From: Zanthoxylum bungeanum
Taxonomy: Eukaryota > Streptophyta > Magnoliopsida > Sapindales > Rutaceae
Direction: 5' to 3'
Length of the DNA stretch: 64,000 nucleotides
NCBI GenBank assembly: GCA_019454045.1
Contig: SKCR01029067.1
Location: forward strand, 62,001-126,000
The notes under the pieces are model-generated. The model was not told the DNA's origin and ran no database searches. It worked only from the letters and a program-made list of their open reading frames with translations. How positions within the stretch are numbered: position 1 is the stretch's first letter; each line of letters begins with the position of its first letter. This document shows, one piece after another, positions 47,996 through 60,857 of this stretch. A program made the position numbers and the translations under genes.

Positions 47996-50329
47996 ACTTT
48001 TAAATTATCGAATAAATTATTTAATATCCAATATGAATAATTCATTCATATTTCACCTAAACATATTTATTCGATATCAAATAACGACATAAATAGTTAA
48101 GAAACATCGCGAAACTTTTACTAAAAATATTTTTCCGCAAAATGGTATAAAACGCGTTTTTGACCGATCCGATTACCCAATGAAAATGAGGGATGCCCAG
48201 GTTAGCCCCAATAGTGCTAGGGCAGTTCATGGACTGCCCGAACAGTGACCAATTCACTATTTGGGCAGCCATCACCCGGTTGGTTCAAAAGTCACCCGGT
48301 AGCGCCGTTTTTCGCCGTTTTCGCATATTTCAACTCTGAAACAATTTCCGACAATTGTTCCAAAACCCAAAACACATCCAATACATTTATATGACATTAT
48401 TTTCATCACCATATGAATAGTATTTCCATATCTGATCCAGAAGTAAAAATGTCAATTTTTCATGCTTAAAATCAAATTTTCCAACATTAATCTAATTAAT
48501 CTTAACACCAACCAAAGTCACCACAAATGAACCACCTAAGAATAATTCTAGGCATTACAAGAGTGTACATAACACTCTAGAATGGAAACTTATCATCAAA
48601 TGATAAAATTGAATCAATATTACAATAATATCATCCAAAACAACTTCACACATGTACAAAGCCTTACAATTCATCCTCCAAACCAAAAAGCCCCAAAATT
48701 TATAGAAAAGAAGAAACTCTAGAATCAATCTAGATAATTAAGAAACAAGAAATATGCTTTGTAGGCTTAAGGACATTGAGGATTACCTTTTAATCTCATA
48801 ATTTCCTAAGCTTTTATCTTGATTTTTCTTCCTTTTCTCCTTGAATCATCAAGCAAACTTTGAAAGCCTTTTGGAGGACAAGTTTTGGCCATTGCAACTT
48901 GAATGAGAAAGAAAACAAAAAATTTTCTAACTTAAACAAGAGATGACTGACTTTCCAAGGGCAATTTGTTCATTTTTGTAATTTAATTTCATTCAATTAA
49001 TATTAAATTTTATGTTAGCAAATCATATTTTCACACATAAAGTTTAATTGAAGCATGTCATATGTCACCAATAATAATTAAATATTTATCATAACAAATT
49101 TGAAAAATGGATATTATTTAATTATTCAAATATTTAACATTTAAATATCTAAGTAATTAAGTAAAATAATTATTATATATATGTATTTTTATTTGCATTA
49201 ACTAACAAATACATATATTAATGGCATGTGTCAAAGTCCCATTTGACACTTTGTTAATGTGTATCTAATCAAATTGTGTATCAAATATAAATACACAATA
49301 ATTACGATTGACCAAAAATGCTCTTATGCATGTGTTTTCATTTAACCGTTTAAACGATTCAAATTAACTCATTTAATCCGATGAATTATTATGAATAATC
49401 TGTATTATTCATAACGCATTGCCCAGGTGCTCAACGAGTACAATTCAGATTGTGGAACTCTCTAAGTTTAGGTTTATCCGTCACGAAATCCAATTTCATT
49501 TCCATAATTCACCCACTCATGAATTATGACAACCACATATAATCTAGCTAAACTATACAAGTCGAGGTCATTGCATACGTATAATCCCTCTGTCACAGGC
49601 TATCCATATTATACCTAGGATATAGATAAGAATGTCAAATCCTTATGGTATAATATAGTCGACTTTCAAATTTATGATCTCTAAATAGCACTCGGAATTG
49701 ATTTCCGAAGTTATACCACGATCATGGATTTACTAGATCGCAACCACGTGTAGGATTCCTATGCTCTGTACAGAGGACTGACGGATTCTATCTTGATACG
49801 CACTGGATATCATGAGCATCATTCCACACCCAACGAACAGGCGGAGGTCTGATCTAAATAGATCGGTGACGTGACTGCCATCAAAGTGTGGAGGATAACT
49901 CATATATCAACTGTGGTATCTCAAGTCGAATGACCACTATGCTCGTTCAACTCGAGAAGATTCCAATTGACGTTGGTGTACCATCTATTAGTAAATATTC
50001 AGTGAGTCGTTCAGTGTTTATTAAATAAACACCTACATGTATATACGAGTCTCCCGAGACTCATGGTTCATTGGGTAAACCATTGGATCAAGTCACGATA
50101 TACGACATGTACTGGTCTTAATGGATTTTACTAACCGACTCGTGTTAGTAAATCTTGACCAGGAACTTTATTTAAGGATATACAACTTATAGTGACGCTT
50201 CCCAATATCAATTACAAACTACGTTGTAACTGCGCACTACGTTGCAAATATTAGGGTCTTTGTCTAATATCACTAAATCTGATTTAGTTTTAATTTAATC
50301 ATAATTAGATATCTAATCGTAATTAGATC

Positions 50330-50378
<49 letters not shown>

Positions 50379-50504
50379 ATATATATATAAAAGACAAGAG
50401 GTGTTATTATTAAGTAAGTAATATTATGGAAAAAGGCATTGATCGTATTCATGAATCGAACATAAATACGATCCAGATTGGCACTCTGAGCACCAAATCT
50501 AACA
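47996..50504 (-). repeat. Family A copy 3, 5' LTR
   Basis: On the minus strand it starts TGTTAGATTTGGTGCTC at 50504 and runs to about 47996, lacking its last 50-60 bp. A (TA)n run of about 55 bp at 50334-50389 replaces the short TATACACTTATTCG-type stretch of the other copies. Confidence 0.88.
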
Positions 50505-51597
50505 CCTCCATCAAGCTCCACCTTAACATTGCACTCCTTCTTTGGTGAATCATTAGTAGTAGGATCAAGTTCCTTGATGTGGCCATATTCTCCTCTGAGC
50601 ATATGAGCCTCATTGAACAAAATATCCCTACTGATGATACATCTGATTTGCTGTCCACACCAGATCTTGTAGCCTTTAAGTCCCTCAAGATAACCAACAA
50701 ACACTCCCTTTAGAGCTTTTACATCAAGTTTCCCATGTTTAACATTAGCATATACAGGAAATCCAAATATCCTGAGGTTTTCATAACTCGCTAGTTTCCC
50801 AAACCACTTCTCACATGGTGTTTTAAATTGGATGGCTGATGATGGACTCCTATTGACAAGGTAAAAAGATGTGGTTATAGCTTCTGCCAAAAACTTCTTG
50901 ACAATTTAGAGTTGATAAGCATACATCTTGTCTTGTCTATGAGAGTCTTATTCATTCTCTCAGCCAAGCTATTCTACTGAGGAGTGAATCTCACTGTTTT
51001 ATGTCTTAGTATATCATTCCTATGACAAAATCCATCAAACCATTTGTTGTAGAACTCAAGGCCATTGTCCATTCTAAGAGCCTTAACTGTCCTTCCTGTT
51101 TGATTATCCACATGTGCTTTCCAAATTTTGAACTTCTCAAGAGCTTGATCCTTAGTCTTGAGTATATATACCCAAACATTTCTTAAGTGATCATCAATAA
51201 GTGACAGAAAGTATCTCCCTCCACTAAGTATGTATCTCCCTCCATTAAGTGATAACACTTGAGCAGGCCCCTAAAGGTTTGAGTGCACATAGTCTAACAC
51301 ACCGTTAAACTTATGTTTTCCTTTTGCAAACTTTGACCTGTCTGCTTTGCCAAAGATGCAATTCTTAAAAAATTCAAGATCCCCAATTTTATCCCCACAT
51401 AACAGACCTTGCTTGTTCAACTCATGTAACCCTTTCGTACTCATATGGCCTAACCTATGGTGCCATAGCTCTGACTTATCCACATTAGACACTAATGTCA
51501 TAGTAAAATTGGATGATATTAATGTCTCAATCAGCACATACAACCCATTCTTCTTTTCCCCTTTCATCACCCAACACCTTCTTTCATCACAACTATC
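50505..51597 (-). pseudogene. Copia-1 integrase
   Basis: On the minus strand, 51570-51271 is the GAG-pre-integrase/zinc finger (WHHRLGHMSTKGLHELNKQG, then CIFGKADR), 51258-50974 the catalytic core (FLSLIDDHLRNVWVYI, LRMDNGLEFYNKWF with the second Asp), and a frame-shifted stretch supplies NSLAERMNKTLI with the catalytic Glu. The C-terminal part, 50890-50510, reads FYLVNRSPSSAIQFKTPCEK and LRIFGFPVYANV and ends at the family A LTR. The continuation, reverse transcriptase, is at 33030. A duplicated ACTAAGTATGTATCTCCCTCC-like 21-bp segment adds residues near 51230. Confidence 0.85.
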
Positions 51598-52411
51598 TGT
51601 AATATCCTGAATTTTTTAGAATGGTTCTAGAAGATTTCTGAATTGAAGTTTAGAATTTAGAACTGGATAATATTCGAAAATAAGAGTTTATGTGTTGGAA
51701 AATAGGTCAGAAAATTTTAATTTGAAGATTTTTCATGTTGGAAAAGTGTGATTTCAAGAAACGGTTACGCGATTTCTATTTACATCGTTATACGCGTTAA
51801 AGTTTATTTTGGATATAAAAATAGCAAACGAACTCCGATTGAGCTGATTCATGAACCATCAGACTCATTTTTCTAAGAAGAACAACTTTTATGTTGAATA
51901 CTTTTAGAAATTTATATCAAAAGGGATTCAAAAATATGAATTTTCTTGAAAATCCCATGGTAGAGACCTATAAGCAATTTTGCGGGGGTCAGGTTGAAAT
52001 TTTCAGAAATTTTTCTAAAAAGACCCTATAGTTTTTGGGAATTTCCAAAATGGCATAACTTTTCAAATCACGCCATTCAACCCCCATCCCCAAAAACTCG
52101 TTGGACTTGAAGCCACCCATTTGCCTTGTGGTGGCGAGAGAGAGACACGTGTGAATGGGTTTCACAATCCTTGCTTGTGACTTCATTTCATGGCCCGAAC
52201 CACCCACCAAATCAAAGCTCCCGAAGAGTACTACAAGTTGGGGTGACAGATTTTTCATTCCATGCAGTTACAAGCAAATAGAGAAATAAAGCGGTGGTAA
52301 ATAGTGACCCACGAATGAACAGTAGCTCTGATCGAAATTCCGTCAATTCCAGCGTGTTAGTGGGATCATTTGGACTCTGTATATGCCCACGAAATCTTAG
52401 TAAGACCTCCC

Positions 52412-52926
52412 TATAACGATGTTCATAATTTCGGTTCAAATCACAATCCGACCCGAACCGCACCAACCCGAACCGCGTGATTTGGAAAAATATTGAAAAT
52501 GGTTTCTGTTCAACCTGAACCGAACCGTAAATTTTGGTTTGGTGTGCCATTTTGACTCAATCCGTGACCCGAACAGCCCAAATTGCAAATTGTGACCCGA
52601 CATGTAACCTAAACCGCCGATCCGCGTTCAAATTAGATATTATTTTATATTTTTCTTATTCTTTAATCATGAAATTTAAGATATTTAATGATCATATTAC
52701 AATAAACAATATATAAATGAAAATTAGGTATTTTTTCTCTTTAATTATTATATGAAAACACACAAATTTTTCTTTAAAAAGTTTCTAACCCAAATCGTCG
52801 ACCCGAAGTGCCACATTTTTTCTTATCAAATGGCGATTTCGGTTTATAATTTCCCAAACTGCCAACCCACGCGGTTTAAAGTGTAAAATGAAAAAAATCG
52901 ACCTGAACCACACTGCTAACACCCCT
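52412..52926. mobile_element. Possible hAT-like non-autonomous element (CCGAACC-rich)
   Basis: Within the long LTR, a segment rich in CCCGAACCG and its variants ends CTGCTAACACCCCT, whose inverse AGGGGTGTTAGCAG resembles hAT-type termini. The left end (ATAACGATGTTCATAA) is only loosely the inverse partner. Flanking ACCTCCCT and ACCTCTCG agree at six of eight positions, as an old 8-bp duplication would. No transposase is present. Confidence 0.35.
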
Positions 52927-53725
52927 ACCTCTCGGCAAAAATCCGCTAATTTCAAGTTTATCTTTAAATATTCGGATGTATCCAGTAGGTTCGTATAGTA
53001 GCGTATTGATATAAAATGAATTGTTTGGGTATGAGTATATTGGATTTATGTATTTTGTAAAATTCGAGTGAAAACGAAACGAATTGGGGCGATCTGATAG
53101 AATATGTAAATTTCTAATAAAAGTGAGTTTTCCATGCATTACTGTGTTTTTTTTATCGTAATGATAGATATGAGTCGTATATGATGATATGATAGTATTT
53201 TGGATAAATCCGGGCAGGTTCGGAGGGTTCAGAACCCTTCCATAGCGTTTGCGAAAACGTTTTCGAAAGATTTTTCAAAATTACGTAAACTGAGGATTAA
53301 GTTAACTAGTGGCATGAATTAGATTGTTATGGTGTTTTAAGATTATCGAAAATTGAATCATTTGAAAAAGGAATTGATTTGATTGTCCCAGAAAGATTTG
53401 GAATTTTGCAAAAGTTAAGTCGAGAACTCCGTAAGGTTACGATTCTAACTGCGTTTCGTCATTTATTTTGGCATATTTGACTGTGATCTGAAGTGCTCGT
53501 GAAGCTAGGTAAGTAACTCATGCGATGAGTACTTGTATAATGGATTTGTTTTTAAATGTATATAGAGATTATTGAATTGTTTAGGATAAATCGAGACTAG
53601 TTAAGAGGTAGCTTGGGAATGGAGTTCAAGACTATATTTAGTTAAGTGAATCGACCATCACAGATATGCCTTTTGTTATCCCTATGATATGAAGTGAGAT
53701 TTTTTATGATCTTAATGTATGTATG

Positions 53726-56218
53726 TGTTAGGGTTTGTGCTCATAGTTCCAATCCAGATCATATTTATGTCCGACTCATAAATACGAGCAATTCTATTTT
53801 CCATAATATTACTAATTTAATGTTAGCCCATTGTCTTTTATACACTTATTCGATCTAATTACGATTAGATATCTGATTACGATTAGATCGAAACTAAATC
53901 TGGTTCAGTGATACGTGTATATTAGACAAAGACCCTAGGATTTACGATGTAGTGCACAGTTACAACGTAGTTTGTAATTGAAATTGGCAAGCGCACTATA
54001 AGATGTATATCGTTAAATAAAGTTCTTGATCAAGATTTACTAACACGGGTCGGTTAGTAAAATCTACTAAGACTAGTACATGTCTTATATCGTGACTTAG
54101 TCTGATGGTTTATCCCAATGAAGCATGAGTCTCGGGAGACTCGTATAGGCATGTAGGTGTTTATTTGATAAGACACTGAACGACTCACTGAAGATTTCCT
54201 AATAGATGGTACACCAATGTCAATAGGAATCTTCACGAGTTGAGCAAGCATAGTGGTCATTCGACTTGAGATACCACAGTGGGATATATGAGTTATCCTC
54301 CACACTTTGATGGCAGTCACGTCAATGATCTATTTATGATCAGACCTCCGCCTGTTCGTTGGGTGTGGACTGATGCTCATGATATCCAGTGCGTATCAAG
54401 TTAAGATCCGTCAGCCTTGTGTACATGGTATATGCATCCTCATGTGTTTACGATCTAGTAAATCCATGGATGTGGTATAACTTCGGAAACCAGTTTTGAT
54501 TTAGAGATCGTAAATTGAAAGTCGACTATATTATACCGAACAGATTTGACGTTCTCATCTATATCCCAGGTATAATATGAATGGCCTGTGACAGAGGGAT
54601 TATACGTATGCAATGACCTCGACTTGCATAGTTTAGCGAGATTATATGTGGTCGTCATAATCCATGAGTGGGTGGATTATGGACACGAAATTGGATTTCG
54701 TGACGAATAAGCCTAAACTTAGAGAGTCCCACATTATAAAGTGTACTCGTTGAGTACTTGGGCAACTCGATATGAATAATACAGATTATTCATAATACTT
54801 CATCAGATTAAATGAGTTAATTCGGATCGTTTAATCGGTTAAACCATAACACATGCATTAGGGAAATTTTTCCGATAATAATTATAGTGTATTTGTATTT
54901 GATACATAATACGATTAGATACACATTAATTATTCATCAAATGAGATTTTGACACATGCCATAAATATATGTATTTGTTATTTATTGTAAATAAAAATAC
55001 ATATATAATAATAATTACATTAATTGATTATTTGGATATTTATAGCTAAATATTTAAATAATTAATTAATTAAAATTTTTCCATAAATGTTATGGAATTT
55101 GTCCATTTATTATTGGAACATATGGCATGAATTAATTTAACTTGATGTGTGCAATTTTGATTGGATTACATAAAGTTAAATTTACATTTAATTAGATTAA
55201 GTGTGCCAAAATGACAATATTACCCTTCAAATGTCAGCAATTAGGATATTTATTTGAAAATTTTTTATCTTCTTCCCTTATCATTCCACCATTTCCAAAA
55301 CCATCAAGAAAAAGGGCCTAGGGTTTGATTTGATCAAATCTTGAAGAAAAGCAGGAAAAATTCAAAAAAAGGCTTAGCAAAACAAGATATTAAAGGTAAT
55401 TTTTATAACCCTAAGCTTGAAATTTAGTTTCATGTTTCCTTGAATTCTTAGAATGGTTCTAGGGTTCATTAGTTTCATAAAATTGGGGCTTTTGGTTGTG
55501 GTGGATGAAATTGGAAGTGTTGGCATGTGTGAAGTGTATTTTGGTAGATATTATTGTAATATTATTCCAATTTTATCATTTCATGATCAGTTGCTATTCT
55601 AGAATTATTATTGGGTTGTTCATATATGTGGTGACTTGATTTGGTAATTTGATTAATTGATTTAATCTTGAAATTTGGATTTAAAGCATGTAATTTGGTC
55701 ATTTTTTGTTCTGGATTAGACCTGATGTTTGTTCGGTTTTGGTGATGAATTTTTTTTCTTTTGAATGTATTGGATGTGTTTTGGGAGTTGGGACAATTTT
55801 CGGAAAGTGTTTCGGAGTTGAAGTAACCAAAAACGGCAAAAAATGGCTTTACCGGGTGACTTTTAAGCCAACCGGGTGACGACTGTCCAAACAGTGAATT
55901 TGTAATTGTTTAGGCAGCCCATGAACTGGCTTGACACTATTGGGACTGACTTGGGCAGTCCCCATAAGTGTCGGGTGGTCGGTTCAGTCAAAAATACATT
56001 TTGCGTCATTTTACGAAAAAACGATTTTCGTAAAAGTTTCGTGATGTTTCAACCTTATTTATGTTGATATTTGATATTGAATAAACAAGTTAAGGTGAAA
56101 TATGAATAAATTATTCATATTAGATATTGAATAATTTATTCGGTAATTTGAAAAGTTTTTAAATTATGATTTCGTCCGAACCGCGCTTCCGCTGCGCCCA
56201 TCGCCTCAAACCCCAACA
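53726..56218 (+). repeat. Solo LTR of family A (copy 4)
   Basis: It begins TGTTAGGGTTTGTGCTC and ends CAAACCCCAACA, 2493 bp, and is flanked by the perfect 5-bp duplication GTATG (53721-53725 and 56219-56223). No interior or second LTR is attached, so the rest was lost by recombination between LTRs after insertion. It sits in a TATG-rich stretch of the long gypsy LTR. Confidence 0.95.
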
Positions 56219-56362
56219 GTATGTATGTATGTATTAATGTGTTTTAAAGTGAAATGTTCAAGGATAATATTGTGATTTGAAGTGAAAAGTTTGAGAGTTT
56301 GATAGCTATATGTATCTTTCGATGCATGTTAAGTGTTTGAACTCGTAATGGTATGTGTATGA

Positions 56363-56365
<3 letters not shown>

Positions 56366-56402
<37 letters not shown>
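56366..56402. repeat. (AT)n microsatellite
   Basis: About 18 uninterrupted AT units, in the long gypsy LTR between the two solo LTRs. Confidence 0.95.
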
Positions 56403-56405
<3 letters not shown>

Positions 56406-56736
56406 CATATATATAAGCATTGGGACACGTATTTGTATATGTATATGATGATAAGCTATGAATAATTTGAGTATACAGGATCGGTAAATGGAATAAGTTT
56501 GTTATCAATTCGTACATGCGATTTATTCGTATAGGGGTTGGAATGATTAAGTGTATAAAGAAATGAATAAAGGCTAAGTTATTCCTGAAGGGGTATGTTT
56601 AAATGATTAGTTTCAGTATTAGATGTTTTCAGATAGAAACTCATAAACTGACTATGTTTGTTCGATAAGGGAAATACATGAAAATTATTGAAGATACATT
56701 ATTTGAGTTGATAGTAATATGTAATTCATATGTATA

Positions 56737-59317
56737 TGTTTTTGGAAATGGTGATCGAGCACCATTCACTTTTTGTATGAATATTTGATATTTATGCAAT
56801 ATAATATTTATTTTATCATGGTTATTTATTTATTAATATGGTAAAACTCTTACTTTATTTATATATTGTAAATCTAAGAGTTAGATTACTCTAAGAGTTA
56901 GAGATTTCTAGTTACACTCGGAACCTTATATGAAATTAGTAAAGACCCGAGAGTTACTACATATGGTGATATAGTTGCAAGAGTTGCAAATGGTGTTGAG
57001 AAATATCACGCATTCTCTCGAATATAAATTATTCCTAGTCTAGATATATTGACATGGGTCGGTCATTATATTGATAAGACTAGTGCATTGTCTATATATG
57101 TAATGGACATATAGTTTGTCTCAACAGACTGTGAGCTTAACGGAAGTTCGTATAGAAATGCAGATATTCATTAGTTGAATGAATATTGAATTAACTCATA
57201 AAAGATGACTAATAGATATTCCATAAAACTGTCAATAATTATCTTTTCGAGTTGAGTAGTTATTGTGTCCTTTGACTTGAGACACCACGGTGGTCTTGTG
57301 AGTGATCCTCTGTGCCTGATACCATGCATGTCAGAGACCTTTCATGGTCTGGCCTCTGGATGACTGTTAGGTATAGACTGATGCTCACGAAGATCGGTGT
57401 GTGTTAATATGAGGATTCGTCAGTCCATATGGTTGGATTTTATTTCCAGAAATTTTCAGAATATATTCCGGAAATCTTTTGGCCGAAAGTTCGTTGAAGA
57501 AATTGTTTCTTTAACATTATAAATAATATTCAAAAAAAAGTTTTTCTATATTATTTATTAATGGAATATAAGGATAAAAATTTCATATATTGAGTAGATA
57601 AGGTTTTGACAGTATAACTATAACCTTACTCAATTGGAAATGTAATGACGAAGGGATTATACATTAGCGTTTTAACCTCGACTTGTATGGTTCGACTTGT
57701 CGTGTTGTTTAGTCATGATTTGTAGGTGGACAGGCCTTCATGAGATATGTATATAAGTATATGAGATATATATTTATATATATACGTAACAACCGAACGT
57801 GAGCCTAGAGAGTTCCATTATATTGAGTTTACTCGTTGAGCACTAGGGCAACCTCTCGTCAAATGTTGACAAAGTATTATTTGGGTTTTTAGGATTAAAT
57901 TGTTTAATCGAATAATTCATGAGATGAATTTAATTAATTAATTTTATATCAAGAGTTGATATAATTTTATTGTATAATAAATGTAAATTTGTTTTACATT
58001 AAATTAGTAATTATTTTGTGAATTTATTTAATTGTTAAATTAATATACAATATTAATTACTTAACTTATACAATTAATTAATTAAAGTAAATTGGATTGT
58101 TTAGTTAAAGTAACTAAATGATTAATAAAAAGGTAACTTAGTTAACTAAGTTGGTGAGATTTTATTTAACTATGGTTGAGTTGTTTTTTGAAACATGTGG
58201 TGTAGGGAAAAGATTTCCTTATACCATGGTTTGAATTAATGGCATTGGTTTGATTTGTTTTTCTTAATTATATTTAATAAAACAAAAGAAAAGAAGATTG
58301 GGTGGTTGTTGATTAAACTACCCCACTGCCGTAAAACCAATTTAAGAAATAGAAAAAAAAAAAGCTATTGTTTTTTTTTCTTGCTTTTGCTCACTGCTTC
58401 TCACTCTCTGCCGAGCAATACAAGAGAAAGAATTGGTTTTTGCTTTTCAAAATCAAGCCTATATCTCACCAAAGATCACCCAAATAAATTATCATGAGCA
58501 TAGAATTAATCCTTAAGAGTTAGGGGTTGATTATTGTTCTTGAAGTTTTCTTTTCCTAGGGTTTAAGAGTTAAATTTTGGGAAAATTTTGTTGCCACTCT
58601 TGAGTGATCAAACCACCTTTTGATCACCAAGATTTGTTCTTGGAGAAGCTCAATTTGGTGGAGGAAGAATGGATTTGAAAGGACTCAAAGCTTGGAGATA
58701 TTGGAAAAGCTTGGAGGCAAAAGTTTCAATCAATTGGAAAAGCTTGGAGGCAAAAGTTTCAATCAATTGGCAAAGCTTGTGGTAAATTTAATTTGTAAAT
58801 TTATTGTTCAAATTCTTGATGATTGTTGTTGAGAAAAATTGTTGTGGAAATGTTGGATAAATTGGAAGCATGTATGTGAGGATTAGAAGCATTGAAATGT
58901 TGGAAAATCGATATATAGTTGATATGTTAATTTTTGTATGCTTGAAATAATTTTGCAAGAGTTGGAAAATTATTTTGTATGCTTGAATTAATTTTTTCAA
59001 ATGTTGGAAAATTAATTTTAGTATGTTTGGATTATTTTCAAGTGTTGGAAATAATTTTGATGCTTAGATTAATTTGTCAAGAGTTGATAAATATATTAAA
59101 GTGTGTTGAAAAATTTTATTTGACTTATGGTAATTATTTTAATGCATGGAAAATATTTTTGGTGCATTAGGAAATTTTAAGTTGATGGAAAAATTTTTAA
59201 ACCCACTGTTAAGGACTGCCGGATAAAAAAAAATTAAAATAAAATTTATTATTCGCTCGGGATTTGATCTCGGGCGGGTTTCCGCTGTTCTCAGTTTTGT
59301 CTGTTCCTCACTCAACA
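56737..59317 (+). repeat. Diverged solo LTR related to family A
   Basis: The LTR starts about TGTTTTTGGAAATGGTGATC and ends TCCTCACTCAACA, 2581 bp, near the family A length. It keeps the family layout: a TTGACTTGAGACACCACGGTGG block (compare TTGAGATACCACAGTGG), the GTATAGACTGATGCTCACGA block, an ATGAATTATTCG-type zone, and a CGGGCGGGTTTCCGCTG end. Within it, a 34-bp unit with AAGCTTGGAGGCAAAAG is tandemly doubled at 58705-58775, and about 60-bp degenerate units (TATGCTTGAAT...GTTGGAAAATT) occur at 58930-59170. TATGTA occurs at both borders but offset by two bases, so the duplication is only suggestive. Open frames here are chance. Confidence 0.6.
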
Positions 59318-60816
59318 TATGTATGGGTGTTTGGATGATGACTTGGGGTGTTTGTCATGTATGTGCTTGTGTATGAGAAATCATGTGATGAGTTTATATT
59401 ATATGGTATGTGTGCACGTGTGTATGTTTAGTTGGATGATTTCGTGGTGTAGTAGTCGAGCTGGTTACGAATCCATTCGGATAGAATTCATCTCAAACCT
59501 ATTTTAAAATAGGTAATGAGTCTGGTACGAGCATTGTTTACGTAACCATGCCATATGTATGTATTATTTGGTTATGTGTTCTTTGATGTATTGGCTGTTA
59601 TGTATGTTTCGTTTTCGCTTACACGATGCTTGTATATGTGTGTATGATATAACTCGTGATATGTATGGACTGTGTATGTTTTTGTGGAATAAAAGAATGA
59701 CCAGAAAGCTGGTGTGAGTATAAGATATTATGAAATATGTTTGATAAGTTTGTTATCATATGTATGTATATTGTGAAAGGGACTGAATGAGTTTTTAAGC
59801 TTGAGGTACTAGGCATGTATCTAAGCAAGAATTTTGAAAATATGATTTGCATGAATGAAAGAGAAGTGAGCTATAGTTTATAAACTGGTATATGTGAATA
59901 CGATAAGTCATGAATGTTAAACTATCGATCACGAATCAAAGAAAGATTGTTTAACTTACCAATTTGATGATGTTTCAAATATGTTTATTGTGATAAAAGT
60001 ATAAATATGTGATTCCATGTTTCATGTGTTTGAAAGGGATTCGATGTTAAACGATGTACTCTATGATATTCGAGTTTTTCTTTGGATGTTTAACGATTAG
60101 ATTGGCACATATGTAGATATGTAAATATGAAAATTTGACATCGGTAAAGTATAAAATATAACAAAAAGTTGATAATTCTGAACTCGTAATAGCTTAGTAA
60201 TTTTTTTTTTTTTTAAAAAAAAACTTCTTATGTGTTTGATTTGTATGTTTTTTCTGTAGTACGAGCATGATTACTTACTGAGTTTTTATAACTCACACCA
60301 AATCGATTGCTAGTTTTGCAGGTTGGCTACTACATCAATCAACCATTTTGGTACTGGAAGTTATGCTCGAGACGTGGATCACCCAAGTTGCAGTCACCCT
60401 CACAAGTGTCCTAGGAGAAGTCAATATGTTGTTGTCGTGTTGAGCACGCTGGTTTGTACATCGATTATCCAGTTGATTACTTTTGTTAATATGTTGTTAT
60501 CGTATTGAACACGCTGGTTTGTATTAATAAGTTAAATATTTGACTTGCATTGATATTATAGGCACAAAGCCCTTAAGTGTTGATTGATGTTGTGGGCACG
60601 GAGCCCTTAAATGTTGATTTGATGTGTTTTGTGTGGACCTGGGGTCATTTTGTTTATTTGATGTTTTTCTTAGATTCCGTTTTAATTTTGGACTGAGATC
60701 CAGGTTGTCCAATTTTAGGATACTTCATGCCCGATTTTCTATAAATTTGGAGGCTTATGGAGATGGGTTAATCCTTTCTCCTGCCTGTATCACATTGTTT
60801 CTGGCGGGGTGTTACA
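59318..60816 (+). repeat. Distal part of the long gypsy LTR
   Basis: No coding similarity. It holds short imperfect repeats such as AGGCACAAAGCCCTTAA / GGGCACGGAGCCCTTAA (60560-60612) and GTTGTCGTGTTGAGCACGCTGG / GTTGTTATCGTATTGAACACGC (60430-60512). The open frames at 60323 and 60624 are not recognisable proteins. Confidence 0.55.
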
Positions 60817-60857
60817 CTATCTCTAGCACATTGTTTCTGGTGGGGTGTTACATTATC
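60781..60857. repeat. 36-bp tandem duplication across the LTR end
   Basis: CACATTGTTTCTGG(C/T)GGGGTGTTACA followed by (C/T)TATC occurs twice, at 60791 and 60827, with four differences. It copies the LTR end, the target repeat and a few flanking bases, so it formed after insertion. Confidence 0.85.

Larger units (their letters stand above)
33057..50504 (-). mobile_element. Full-length family A element (copy 3), inserted in copia-1
   Basis: The element runs from TGTTGGGGTTTTGG at 33057 (complement of the LTR end) to AATCTAACA at 50504 (complement of the LTR start). After removing the nested copia-2 it is about 9.2 kb: 3' LTR, non-coding interior, 5' LTR. The flanks are integrase and reverse transcriptase pieces of the same copia-1 element, so the insertion point lies in the pol linker. 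Flanking 5-mers CCTAT and CCTCC agree at three of five positions, a decayed target duplication at best. Confidence 0.88.
51598..60816 (+). repeat. Long gypsy solo LTR (Tekay/Del-like ends), carrying nested insertions
   Basis: The sequence starts TGTAATATCCTGAATTTTTT and ends GGCGGGGTGTTACA, the usual ends of plant chromovirus LTRs. It is flanked by the perfect 5-bp repeat CTATC (51593-51597 and 60817-60821), inside copia-1. Without the two nested LTRs it is about 4.1 kb, contains no polymerase similarity, and so is best read as one very long solo LTR. An entire non-coding element with unmarked LTRs cannot be excluded. Strand is inferred from the TGTAA start. Confidence 0.65.

Noticed and set aside
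58255..58497. 80-codon frame, hydrophobic and Ser-rich, looking like a small secreted protein
   Set aside because: It lies in the transcribed part of a diverged LTR, at the place where other LTR copies have non-coding pyrimidine-rich leader.
58620..58832. Repeat-containing 70-codon frame (EKLGGKSFNQL twice)
   Set aside because: The repeat is a 34-bp DNA duplication inside an LTR; the frame has no conservation signal.
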